This document shows positions 47,921 to 59,341 of a DNA stretch of 64,000 nt, in pieces (within the stretch, counting starts at the first letter, position 1; the number at the start of each line of letters is the position of its first letter). The position numbers and the translations under genes were made by a program. Under the pieces are notes generated by a model, which saw nothing but the letters and a program-made list of their open reading frames with translations, ran no database searches and was not told the origin of the DNA. The DNA comes from Asterella californica (Eukaryota > Streptophyta > Marchantiopsida > Marchantiales > Aytoniaceae): assembly GCA_036924285.1 (NCBI GenBank), contig JAYKYS010000004.1, positions 17,764,001 through 17,828,000 on the forward strand, in the 5' to 3' direction.

Positions 47921-48460
47921 CTGATACCTAGAATTGGAGAGTTGATGATCAATGGAGAAAACTCGGCTGGACCCCACTGCGTTCGAAACGAATCGATCCT
48001 GTGTCCTCAGATTTCTGCTGTCTTGATACTGTGATCTACCGCTGGAATCATAGGAGGCGCTCGCTGAAACTGGGCATCCCTCTCCTCGCATGCGGTATAA
48101 AGACGGTTCTAGACGATTCTTCCTTTGAGAAGAGGTGTAGACAGGGGCAGGGCAGGGCCGTGGGGCAAGGCAAGCAACAAACAAAACAAGATTCAAATAC
48201 ACGTAAATTCGTTGAGGCGCGCTCTCTCGCCTGGGAATATTCACCAGAAAGACAGACTTTGTTGGTCCATGTTCGAATCTTTCTTCGTAAAGTTCGTGGG
48301 TGCATCGGAGAAAAGAGAGGAGGAACTAGAACGACCGAAGAAGCTCACCTGACAAACACACCTTTCTATCCTATCCGGTTGTCGGGTCCCTCTCGCCCTC
48401 TCTGTGTATACGCAAGCTAAACTATCCTATCGTCGATCGTGGCCTGTCTGCCACAAACAC
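47921..48460 (+). promoter_or_regulatory. Duplicated TATA promoter block upstream of the GNAT gene
   Basis: Colinear with 25550-26120. TATAAAG is at 48096-48102. The leader splice donor of the left copy (CGCAAG before GTAAAC) has become CGCAAG followed by CTAAAC near 48415, so that intron cannot be spliced the same way here. The GNAT start codon lies about 0.9 kb downstream. Whether this block drives GNAT is unproven. Confidence 0.5.
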
Positions 48461-49378
48461 ACACACCGCCGCTTGAGATGCCGCTCAAGCACACCGACGC
48501 AGAAGACAATTGCTGGCAGTGGAAAGTAACTACTCTAGCGTTGGTGAAATATTGCTAGGGCAGAAGCGCCCTGCTCTCAGTGAGTTGGAAGACATCCATC
48601 GGAAGCAATTGCACCCACCGATGTGATTTCGTCGCTGATTTGCACGACTGCTATAGAATGTTGTGTGGAGGTCAAGCAGCAAAGTGCTGATGATGACGGA
48701 ACCTTATGATTGAGATATTGTTCTCTTATCTTCTCGTCGATCGCACTTGCATATCACTATTTCACGTCGAAGTTCCTTCTTGGAGCTCGTGGAGGTGTTT
48801 GCTGATCATGGCTTACGATTAGGATATCATTCTCCCCCCGGGGGAGGCGTTTCCCGAATGTCGGGGGACATTCTCGGGGAGATTGTATATAGGCTTGAGG
48901 TTACTGAAACATTTCGTCGTGGTTAGACTCAGACCTCTTCATGTTGCAACGGGACAAGATTCTTGAGATGGAAGGTGCGTTGATACTCGAACTACATTTC
49001 CTTTGCCGAGTTTTTTACTGGATCCGCAGGGCGGCTTTATGTGAGGTGTCAGCTCAGTGACTTTATCTTTGCGCTTAACAGCAGCGATTAGCCCTTTCCT
49101 TCTGATTTATCAAAGAATCCTAAAGGCTTCATTCCTTTGTGTCTAACTCTCCAGTTTTGCTGTGGAAGCCTAGGATATATACCTTAGCACCGGAATTTCG
49201 TGCTGAGGACAAAAGGTAGAGAAGGAGGTGTCTTGACATAACACAGTCGTTCAACTAGCAATTGATTTGGTGCTCTGTGTAACAGAACGACTTCTTCATC
49301 CAATGTCAGTGTCTCAACGATGCTTCAGCGAGCGAACTATTATTCTTTGATACTTCTCGTATATAGGAAGGCTTCCGC
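48461..49378 (+). promoter_or_regulatory. 5' flank of the GNAT gene
   Basis: Unique sequence between the end of the duplication and the GNAT start. It contains a C6G5 palindromic patch at about 48835-48846 and a TATATAGG motif at about 48885, which is a second candidate TATA box. A non-coding leader with an intron is possible. No coding domain was found. Confidence 0.4.
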
Positions 49379-51145
49379 ATGCTCACTCTTTCTATCATGG
49401 CCTTCCAAGTTTCTTGCTGTTCTTCGCGAGGGTTCCACCGAGCATCATCAACTGGTTGCGTCCAGCCTCACATGTTGGCTGATGTAAAGCTTCTTCATCT
49501 TCTTCCCGAGATAAATCAGCTTTCGTCCCTCCGAGTGCTTTCTTATTCTCCTATCGTTCTAACCAGGTCATCCGGTTTGCCAGCAGCTTCGACCACCATC
49601 TCGTACAAGCAGAACCATATTCTCCATGAGGCAGCCACCTGTACTACTTTTACGTCAAATTCACATAGTCGAGATTTCCTGTCATTGGTGAGCACGTTTA
49701 CAAGAGCCCAAGCGTTGTCAGCCGGAACAGTACAGCCTAGTAGTCCCGTGGTCGAAGTTGAAGAAGATGATCTCAACTTAGTACTGGAACTGGCCAAGTC
49801 AGAGGAAAAGCTGCGTGCTGCAGCAGCTGTCAGGGCTCGGTCCTTTTATTCGTATCCTGAAGGACGGTCTGTAACTGCTCGGAAGGTTAGAAACCACCCA
49901 TCCAACCCCACCCACATTCAAGAGAAGCAAGCGAAGAGTTTGGCACCGTCAATGAGCATCTGTTTTAATATCTCACATATGATACCATTCCTAGGATTCT
50001 TGATACAGTCATCGGTCGATGTTCTTTTTCCTTACCATTAAAATGTTTTGCTGGCTGTATTATGCAGATGCATCAAAAGATGAAAGCAGACGATGAATGG
50101 GCTGTTCTGACGAGGAAAATCGGAGGGTTGGAACAGGGTTACAGGCGCACAAGCTGTATGATCGCTGCCTGTCCTTCGTGGGAAGTAGTGGATACTGGTA
50201 CTGATATACACGAGAGTTGCATGGTCAGTGAGTGGGTGACCTGCACTTCCCATGGTGACGTCTGTCATTCCTCGGAAGTGGTCTTACTTCTCTGACTCTT
50301 TATACATACCTGCGTAGAAACTCTTCAAGCCGCTAATTTCCTGTTTCTGTCTCGTGAAAAAACCCACCCAATCAGGTGACTGGTCCTCGAGCTGAAAATT
50401 ACCTCTTGGTTGCTACTCTGGACCTGAACCAGGGCCTGAGTCTTCCGGGAGAGGTCATTGGAGAGTATCCGACGGTATGTTCGTGTCATTGGCATGCAAT
50501 ACAATGTTAGCTCCTGAGAATCTGTACTTTTCTCTACTACTTCACCTTCAAGGAAGTCTACCGTTCTTTTTCTTCTTGTGCTTTTGATTTCTTCATCCTT
50601 AATGAGTCATGCATGCTACTCGATAGTCGTCAGTGTTGATTGTTGATCTCGGCAGGGTCCAGAAGCCGAGCTCGGAAGAGCATATCTGTCCAACGTGTGC
50701 GTTGCGGAAGAAGTTCGCAGAAGAGGGGTCGGTATGGTACTCGTAGAGCACGCCAAGAAGACAGCCAAGCTGTGGGGTGGGTAAATTATAACTACCTTCC
50801 GCATAACCTACTAGTTCGCCATAACTGTACTCGCTCGTCCGTTGGTTGGTTCGTTCATAGTACGTTCCAAGTTACATAACAGAAGACAAAGAAAGCTTGA
50901 CGACTCGTACCAAACATCCATGCTTCATCACGGATGAGTGTGCGGATCTGCGTGTTGAAGAGTGAGCTTGTCGGGCCTGTTTTGCAGGAATAAGTGACTT
51001 ATACGTCCATGTGGTTGTGGATAACATATCCGCTCGGAAGCTATATGAGAAGGCAGGATTTGTATACGAGAAAGAAGAAAGTGTGAAAGAAGCTCGGACC
51101 CTTGGTCGCCCTAGACGTTATCTACTGAGGACGCACTTAATGTGA
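49379..51145 (+). CDS. GNAT-family N-acetyltransferase with plastid-like leader
   Basis: Five exons in frame: 49379-49885, 50068-50223, 50376-50474, 50656-50776, 50988-51145; 346 residues, or 340 from the ATG at 49397 (MAFQVSCCSSRGFHR). The first 130 residues are rich in Ser, Thr, Leu and His and poor in acidic residues, as in chloroplast transit peptides. The GNAT core follows: LRAAAAVRARSFYSYPEG (alpha-1 region of plant GNATs), a beta-strand segment NYLLVATLDLNQG, YLSNVCVAEEVRRRGVGMVL with the acetyl-CoA signature RRRGVG, and DLYVHVVVDNISARKLYEKAGF near the C terminus. Plant plastid GNATs with this architecture acetylate protein N termini and lysines. Which Arabidopsis paralogue is closest cannot be settled by eye. 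The exon-2 donor (GCATG before GTCAGTG) is acceptable and keeps frame. The gene lies about 0.9 kb past the duplicated promoter block. Confidence 0.88.
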
Positions 51146-53539
51146 CAGGCCTCCTCCGGATGAGGGCTGGTTTCTTTGAACTCCCTACCTGTTGAACCTC
51201 CGTGAGGGTCGAAGTTCGACCTTCTTTGACTCAGAAAGCTGCTCCCAAGACATCGGACCATATCAGACTGGATAGTCAAGGTGAGTTCGTTGTGTGATGA
51301 TTCAGTGGGCACCTAGGACGGATAGTATAGGCTCACTGGGGCTCGTTTGTTGAGGCCTCCTAGAATGGGGGCAGAAGGATGATCTGCGACTGTTATCGAT
51401 TTTGTCATGTGCCACCAGGTTCGAGTTGAAAGTCGATTGTATAGAAGTATCAGATGTAAAATGAATCACAGTTCTCTGTCGGATTACCCACACGGTCCCC
51501 GTATTTTATTACCACTGACGAACTCAGCCTCTCTCTCCAGATAACTCCATCCTCTTTTGTCTGTCATGATGAACTATCGTGCATGTGATTTTCCAGCTGG
51601 GATGGGTTAAGATGGTTTTCATGGGTAAGTGAATGCGCACCTCATAATGGGGCCAGTATAGCAGATTAGTAAGAGTTTGCTCACTTGACGCACCTATTTG
51701 TTGCATCGATGCCGCTCGCTAGTCCACTGACAGAGAGTTTATTTCGCTCTATAGCGGAAATGACAAGTTTCCTCCGTCCATAGAACCAAAGAAGCTGAGA
51801 TATCTCTGAACTTCAGAGGTTTTGGCAGGGTTAACCAGTTAAACGTTGAAGGCTATGAAGGGTGAGCTGCTAAAGACGCCACGAACAGTACGATTGTTTC
51901 CTTCTTCGGAGTCGTGATTGCTTCGGGGTTTGGATTAGCTTCTGATGATGGGCAACAAGATACATTCAGCTGTTACAAAACAGTCATTTGCCACGACCGT
52001 ACCTTTCCCCTCTACCCTTGAAAGATCGAGACTAACTTCTTGACGCAAAAACAAACGTACGAAACGACTGAGAACTCATTAAAAAGACGCGTCACTAAAA
52101 AGACGCCGCCACCTGTTTCGTATGGGTGCGTGCAGGAAACACCCGCCGTCCGTCCGAAGCAGTAGTAACTCCTTCCCGCGGTCCAGAATCTTTCCAAAAA
52201 GTTTCAACAATGAAACCCTATTAGCTTTTTGATCTCTTCGTTTTACCATCCATTTTGCTTCCTTCGTAACATTATTGTCATCCAAAGCTCAAGCTCTTAC
52301 TAATAATTCACTTCACCATATTAATTAATGATCTCTTTTGAACATTCTGACCAACCGTTATAAAAAATTGTCATTTTGTATATTTAATTTTTATTTCATT
52401 TGGAATATCTTTTTAATTATCGCCCAAAATGAAAATATAAAACCCGTTATGTGACTAGAACTATTTTTATTCAAGCATAGTCTATAATTACAGACTTTTT
52501 TAAAGTGTTTCTTGTTTCTGTATTTATCTATGGGTACACATGTGAGCAAATCAGAGTCTTACTAGAAATTATAATTCTTCAAGCGTAAAATTATACATCG
52601 ATCTCTACAAATGTTCTCGGAAAGTTGAATCCTATACTCTCACTCCTACTATACAGTAACCTTTATAATTCCATTTTAGCATGGAAACTCCAAAACTTAC
52701 CAGGAATAAATAATAAGACTTTTCATAAGAAGACATTCAAGATCAGTGTTCCAAGTGGTTTAGCTTACAGTCCTCTAAGAGAAAAATCATGGGTTAAGTC
52801 TCTTGTGGGCACGGTTGGATGTGCATGCTGCTGCAAACTGTTAATGAGCTTTTGGTCCGAGTTCCGCTATGGTGGACTCACATGGACAGTCGATGGTCCT
52901 CGAAGACCCCAAGGGACAGATAATATCATTTATCATTTATAAACAATCTAATTTTCTTCTCATAAATAGAGTTACAAATTTATCATATAAGTGATCCCGG
53001 GATAGTTTCTTTTCTCATTAGTCAATGCTTCCTGCTAGAGCTCTCTCTACTATGGATATAGTCCTTGTTGCAGGTAATAGGAGGTGTCAAAGTTAGTGGC
53101 CGTTCTGGTTATTCTTTTCCCCGCGGGCTACAGTAACGGACAACATGCATTGTTGTTACAGGTGGCTCTGGAGGTACCCGCAGAAGGCACCCGCGCCTTT
53201 TGTCCAACTGACCGTAGAGGTTTTGTTCGTAGAGTAGACGTTAACACCGACATGACATATAATCATGTGGTTTATAAATGTTCACACTTGACAGATAGTC
53301 CATAGTCACACGTGTCACGTTTAAGAAACCCAGTCGAATTTGAAAATTAAAACAACATGACAATTCCCACAGAAAGTAGTAACCAAGACTCGCAAAATCC
53401 AAAGATCATTTTGAACGGTCATTGGCGAACTATGATCCGGATACTTTTCTCATCATTTTCTGCATTCATCGAAGATCTTGAGAACAACTTCAGTCTTGCT
53501 TTGGAAAGATTACTGAACATTCATGAATAACAGAACATC
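51146..53539. other. Intergenic; no gene recognised
   Basis: This contains the GNAT 3' flank, then AT-rich DNA from about 52280. The minus frame at 52079-52285 (MDDNNVTKEAKW..) and the plus frame at 52625-52942 show no domain. No RNA gene was seen. Confidence 0.4.
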
Positions 53540-54960
53540 GTTCGTGGATAGCTGAGCTTGGCTCGTTCGATTTTGACCCGTCTGCATTTTACAATACCAC
53601 GCGTTTCAGAAAGAAAATTGTTGTTAAGAAACATCGAAGAGAGCATCGAGATGCGAGTGATGTTAGCGTCCTCCAGTTCTGCTAGTTTTGAAGAATCCGA
53701 TGAGGGTGATGAGAGAGAAGGCACCAAGGAGTCGAGGAAAAATATGTTACAAGAGAGTGGGTTCACGAGTTTCGATGATGATGTGTTTGATTCGGACCCG
53801 ACGAGGAATTTTTGGAGTTATATCAAATCCTCAATACTTCCCGATACTTGGAAAGACATGATCATTTTTTCTTCTCCAAAAGCAGAGACTTTTACAGGAA
53901 TTATTTCAAAAATCTTCCTCCTCATTCATTCAGACAGATCACTAGGATGGACAAGAGGAGTTTTGGTAGATTAGTGAGTTTGATAAATACACATCCTGTT
54001 TTTCATAACCGAGCTCAAGCAAGTTCCTGTGTCATTACAACTTGCAGTTGCACTAGATAGGTTGATCACGATGAAAATGGTGTTGCAATTGGAAGATCTT
54101 TGTTTCTATGAGGAATCGCTCACAGTAATATGGTTCTTTATACGAAGAGGATAATGAGAGCTCTTGAGTCGACATTGCAAGGATTTATTCGATGACCAAA
54201 TCATGAAGAGAGGAAAGTAATCTCCGATGCTTTTGCAGCCAAAGGATTTCCGGGTTGTATGGTTGATAGACGGTACTTTATCACAAAGACCTAGATTCGA
54301 CGAGAAAACATATTATGATAGAAAATGCAACTACTCGATCAATGCTCAAGTGATTTGTTGTCACATGAAAAGAATTCATTTCTTATTTACTGGTATGCCT
54401 GGAAGCGGGTCAAGATATCACTTGCTTGCAAAAGTTTATGCTTGGGAAGCATATCGACAGCGAGAGCTCTTTGTTTGGAGGAGGTCAATATTTACTAAGT
54501 GATTCTGGTATTCTCTAATGCTACATTTAATTCCTTCATTTCGAATGGCTAATGGAGATAAAGAGAAACAGGACTTCAATACTTGTGTTGCACACGCGAG
54601 ATTAGCCAACGAACATTGTATTGGCATCTTGAAGTCTCGGTGGTATTCTTTAAAGCAAGTGCGAACATAGTTGAAAAATAGAGCATAGAATCAATTTTTA
54701 GTTAGATGGGTTGGGTGTTGTGGTATTTTGCATAACTTTTATTAAGAAACAACAACGAGTGGACAGAAAAGGATGGAGAGTAGTCATAGACTCGGAGAGA
54801 GACGGCGAAGTACCTCACCTTGAGAATGTATCTAGTCAGATTATAAGGATTTGTGTACGAGATAGAATGATGTCAATCTGCCTAAGACACAATAGAAATC
54901 CTGGTGTGTTCCTATTCAAGCTTTGATAAACTCTTCTTCCGCTCATGAAAGTTATATGTT
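53540..54960 (+). pseudogene. PIF/Harbinger (HARBI1-like) transposase pseudogene
   Basis: Across several frames the plus strand reads as a Harbinger nuclease. Near 53880-54050 is FKNLPPHSFRQITRMDKRSF, the usual N-terminal region. Near 54205-54260 is ERKVISDAFAAKGFPGCM. The first catalytic Asp is in IDGT at about 54266, followed by CNYSINAQVIC and LFTGMPGS. The second Asp is in SDSGYSL at about 54500. The catalytic Glu is in ANEHCIGILKSRW at about 54605-54650. Stops and frameshifts separate the blocks, so the enzyme is dead. The acidic N-terminal frame at 53558 (SSSSASFEESDEGDEREG) may be the element's own N terminus. I did not find terminal inverted repeats or a 3-bp target duplication. Confidence 0.75.
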
Positions 54961-55019
54961 CACTTGAATTTATTGTAACAAGTTTTTCTTTTGTCTCTGC
55001 TTAGTGCTTTGAGTAGCTT

Positions 55020-55640
55020 ATCTCGCAATGACAATGTGCTCCGTCGGTCTGAGGTGCTTGTCTCACAGCGACAGTGTGTCTAGTCGCTCTGAGGTGCTTA
55101 ATCTCACTGCGACAATGTGCTCCGTCGCTATGAGCTCACTACGAATATATGTTGAGTCGCTCTCACAGCGACAGTGTGATCCGTCGCTCTAAGATCACTG
55201 CGATAATGTGTTTAGTCGTTGAGTGCGATAGTGTTCTACATTGCTCTGAGGTGCTTGTCTCACAGCGACACTGTTATGCATTGCTCTAAAGTTCTTTAAC
55301 CTCACAGTGACAATATGATCCGTCACTCTGAGCTCACAATGACAATGTGTTTAGTCGCTGTGAGTGTGACAGTGTTATCAGTCGCTCCGAGATCACTACG
55401 ACAACGTGTCCAGTCGCTGTGGAGTGCGACAGTGTTATGCGTCGCTTTGAGATGCTTGTCTCACATCGACAATGTGCTTTTTCACTCTGAGCTGAGTTAT
55501 TCATGTGCGATGTAAGTTCTAAGTGCGTCTAGTGCGATAAGTGAGTCTAGTGCTATAGTCGTTGTAAGTGCGATAGTTAGTCTGCGTCGCTCTGAGCTCA
55601 CTGCGATGTTCATCTTCGTCGCGCTGAGCGAGTTGCGATA
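55020..55640. repeat. GCGAC/GTCGC-rich short repeat field (left)
   Basis: Dozens of irregular copies of a roughly 25-45 bp module such as CTCACTGCGACAATGTG followed by TCCGTCGCTCTGAG. GTCGC and GCGAC alternate, so neighbouring modules can pair as imperfect hairpins. Spacing is not regular and there is no spacer/repeat structure of the CRISPR kind. Confidence 0.8.
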
Positions 55641-56577
55641 GCTTTGTTGCTTTGCTATGTATATGTGCTCAGTCGCGTTAAGAGTGTGTGTTATTCAAAA
55701 GAATACCTTCCATAAGTCACGTTATGCACAAGAACAAAACGAGTAAGTGCGACCGTGTGTTATTGACAAAGAACACCTTCCATAGGCCACTTTATGCACA
55801 GGAACACAAAGATGTGACAAAGAAGTATCTTTATTGAGAAAACATATGTCTATAACACATAAAACAGGTTTATCATGAACTATGTTTGTACTTTTTCAGA
55901 AACTTTGTTTGTCAGAGGATGCTACAATATCTTCATACAAGATCAGTTTCCTCCGCGGTCATTTTATCCCAATACTTTTTCAACGCAGACAATGGTTACT
56001 GTACGTAAGTGGGAGTTTCCATCATACTATTTCCTCATGTTCTCAACCAAGTGAAGAGGACATTCATGAGATAATCATCCTTGTCCATATCTCTGCTATC
56101 CGGAAGGAAAGAAGGAGGATGAACAGCGTTGAAAGGATGATTTGTGCTATTCTTCTCTGGGCAATCATCTATCATCAGAACGTCTCGAGTACATAAGTTG
56201 AAAGAGTACAAGAGAGAAAAGTCTTGAGATACAAAAAATTATCAGTGAAAGCTTTTCAATGAGTCTTGAATCTCATACACATGTTCTGTGCGAAAATCTT
56301 ATAGATCTACACAATTATCCACAATGGTGAAAACAATTAGTGTCTAATCTAGAACTATCAGTGCGACCGAGCACAGTGCGAGCAAAGTACGATTAACTTA
56401 TCTATAGATTCAACTTATTTTGCTCGATGTAATCTCTTGCGGCAAGTATGAATTATTCTCCATGGACCGAAGGATGAGGTTGCAGTTGTTCAATCTACTT
56501 TATATCCTCTTTCCTTCGGCCCTTGAAGTTCCATCTATTGCGTCAAATTTTCACCAACAGCTCATTCAGATCTAAAA
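55641..56577. other. Spacer between repeat fields
   Basis: A direct repeat of about 70 bp occurs at roughly 55683-55740 and 55752-55812 (ACACCTTCCATAGGCCAC type). The plus frame at 55882-56196 has no domain. The rest is unassigned. Confidence 0.4.
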
Positions 56578-56829
56578 TCAGCGTTTCCTTCTCGCATGAC
56601 TTGGATCCACTAGTCGAAGATAGAAGCTCTTGGAAGCACGAATACGGGCAAGATCTGCTTTCAATGCTTGCAACTCCTCACCTTTACGTACTATAACAAT
56701 CTCCTGACTTTGCACTTGCTGGTTAATTTCTTCCTCCTTCTGTTTGGCTTCGCATATTCTCTTCGGTATTGCTTCTTCTTCAAGCTTCTTCATCTCAATA
56801 TGTTTGACCAGTTCCTCTTCCTTCTTCAT
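56578..56829 (-). CDS. Short coiled-coil ORF, unrecognised
   Basis: An 83-residue frame is rich in Lys and Glu with a heptad-like pattern (KKEEELVKHIEMKKLEEE, then EEINQQVQ and ELQALKADLARIRA) and ends in a basic tail. It predicts a coiled coil. It could be a fragment of a transposon-borne protein, since it sits between two repeat fields and beside an LTR element. No start context or neighbouring exon supports it as a host gene. Confidence 0.25.
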   Translation of the reverse strand: MKKEEELVKHIEMKKLEEEAIPKRICEAKQKEEEINQQVQSQEIVIVRKGEELQALKADLARIRASKSFYLRLVDPSHARRKR

Positions 56830-56879
56830 GTCAAAAGTTGGTTGAGTAGAAGCTCCTGCACATGGAGAAAAAAAAACAA

Positions 56880-57388
56880 GATGCAGTGCGGTAAGTATGC
56901 AACGATCGCACTCAACACAATCAGTGCGACTCGCTGGTCTTATCGCATTGAGTGAGTAAGGTCAGTGTGATAAGACAATGAGTCGCACTCACTCAATGCG
57001 ATAAGACGAGCGGGTCGCACTGAGGTCCCTGCAGCTTGATCGATTAACTCGCATATCAGTACGATCAATAACCGGGTAGCACCTATCTTACTAGCTCAGT
57101 GCGACCGGCCGACAGTCGCACTGAGAGACAATAACAGTGCGATAAGACAACCTTATCGCATTGAGGTCACCGCTATCAGTGCGACCTAAGTGCTATCGCA
57201 TTGCACTACGATAAGACAACTCCGTCGCACTGAGATCACTGACCTATGTGCGACCCACGAGCTTAGCACACTACATTGCGATAAGACAACCTAGTCGCAC
57301 TGAGGTCATTGATGTCAATGGATCCAAGTGTTTTTCGCATTGAGTGCATCATAGTCGCACTGAGGTCACTGATCCCAGTACGACCCGG
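56880..57388. repeat. GCGAC/GTCGC-rich short repeat field (right)
   Basis: Irregular repeats of GTCGCACTGAG and CAGTGCGAC with GATAAGACAA linkers. This is related to the 55.0-55.6 kb field but with a different dominant linker. It ends directly at the LTR start at 57389. Confidence 0.8.
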
Positions 57389-59220
57389 TGTCGTGTCGTG
57401 GACCGGCTCCTATATGAAATTCAAACTTCGATGCTTGTCGCTCCAAAGACACTCATGAGAAGACAAGCTAGGCCCCTGCTTACGGACTTTTGGCGCCATT
57501 TCGGATCTCCACTTTCATCGCATCAGCGGATTGAGCTCCTTGTCAGCACTCCATATGCACTTCGTCTACTTCGTTTGGACGCCTAGTGGAGAAGTTACAA
57601 GACTCGAAAGATGGAGAAAACGAGCTAAGCCTCAGCTTACGGGTTTTTTGCACAAATTCGGATCTTCACTTTTATCGCATCGATGGATAGAGTTCATTGT
57701 CAGCTTTCCATGGACATCTAATGAAGAAGTTATGCGACTCGAAAGAAGGAAAAATCAAGCTAGGCCATAGTTTACTTGCTCACTGGGTATTTGAGGCTTC
57801 AGGCGTTATATCAAAGACGCAAGGGGCCAGCTTCATTATTATTGAGAGAACTTCATACGTACAGAGACTGATACAAGGGGGCTGCTTAAGGGGCTAGCTT
57901 GCACCTGCGACCTGTTAACAGAGAGTTCGGGAGATTTGGAGGTCCAATGCAAACGTGCAAGGGTCGTTGGGTTCAGATCTGTGCAAGCTACGTGTGGGTT
58001 AAGACGGTTCTTGAAGAGACGGATCGGGGGATGTGTACTGAGAGAAATTGAGACGCAGGAAGGAGATTTGGAGATTTCAGTTACCTGTGAAGGAGAGTTG
58101 GACCGTTCGGACCGTTCCGGCGTCCAAACTTGCTGTCCTTGGATCCATCGGGATCAAAGCACCGAGTTCTACAGGAAATTGAAGACGATACCAAGTTTCA
58201 TCAGGTGGTTTTGGAGTTCTGAGTGAAATTGGCTTGCAGGAAGCGCTTGTGTCAAGTTTTTCATCGCTTGCGATCTAAAATTGGGTTGTTCTTCGCGATC
58301 GGTGTGCCAAGCTCTTCGTTCTTGGTGCCTATGCGACCAGGGACTCTTCATCTACGCATAGGAGAAGACAATACGTGATTGGATTGTTGGTTTGGATGAG
58401 GTGAGCGAGTTTGAGTCGCAGGGAGTCTATTTACGTCAGTTTTTTGCAACATGCGTTCAAATTTCTTGCATGGTTTTGCAAGAGGAACTCCAAACGGCTT
58501 GTTTGGAGTCTCGTTGGGTTCGTGATAGCTAGATCTATCTGCCAAGGAAGACGGATATCAGTTTAGACGATCCGTTTGTGCGGTGTGTGCGGTTTTAAGC
58601 CACAGGGAGGAGTTTTTGAAAGTTTGGTCACCTATGACCAAAAATCGACGATATCTCTGCTGTTGGGAGTCGGATCTGAAGGTTTCTTGGGTTAACGAAG
58701 TCAGCAGAGGAGACCCTATCGACATATGAAGTCCGTTCAACGAAAGGAGGAAGTTCACAGATAGGTCTTTTTCAGTTTCTTCACTACAGGGTTTGCTCTT
58801 TTGAGTTCGTTAGAGTTCTGGTTGGCTATATACAGCTTGTGGTAGCTAGCTTTACTTAAGAACTTGTACATGGATGTGGTTTGGACTTGGGTTTGGATCG
58901 CGTGATACTGCTGTGGCTCTGCTTGTTAGCAAAGGGAAGTTTCTCTTGCTTTGAGCTACACTTCGGTGTTTTTGGGTCAGGGTTGAGAATCAGGGGTTGT
59001 TTTTAAGGGCTTTGAAGCAGGTTACAGACCGCTCTAGTCTGTTTTTCAGATCTGTGCTCTTAGGAGAAAGAATCGGCAGTGTACATACATTTGGAGTACA
59101 TACATTTGGAGTTGATATATACCGCAGTGTTCGTTTTTGTGGTTGTTTTTCTCTGTCTTGTCTCTGTTTCAACACACAATATCTCCACAGTCAGGAACCT
59201 CGTGTTTTCTTGGACATCCT
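57389..59220 (+). mobile_element. 5' LTR of a gag-only (TR-GAG-like) LTR retrotransposon
   Basis: The left end TGTCGTGTCGTGGACC is repeated at 61575 directly after a polypurine tract, which defines the LTR start. Sequence from 57389 to about 58000 recurs at 61575-61833 and 63623-64000, interrupted there by a nested element. The right boundary near 59220 is inferred from diverged LTR copies at 36.6 and 42.5 kb. The length of roughly 1.8 kb is long for an LTR but not unusual in plants. Confidence 0.7.
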
Positions 59221-59341
59221 TCACGCAATATCCGACACGAGTGAACGATGATGAGGATGGATACGGTTGTTTGGGAGGATGTTGTGGACCTGGGATGATG
59301 GATTTGTAGACGATTGGGATCATGGGAGGATAGGACGAGCC

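Noticed and set aside
50038..50295. Separate small genes on either strand near 50.1 kb
   Set aside because: This is exon 2 of the GNAT gene and its intron read-through; the minus frame is its shadow.
55020..57388. Possible CRISPR array
   Set aside because: Repeat spacing and unit length are irregular, there are no unique spacers and no cas genes, and the genome is eukaryotic.
59060..59323. Minus-strand frame at the LTR/gag boundary
   Set aside because: Antisense to the LTR leader; its similarity to the 36.6-kb frame is explained by shared LTR DNA.
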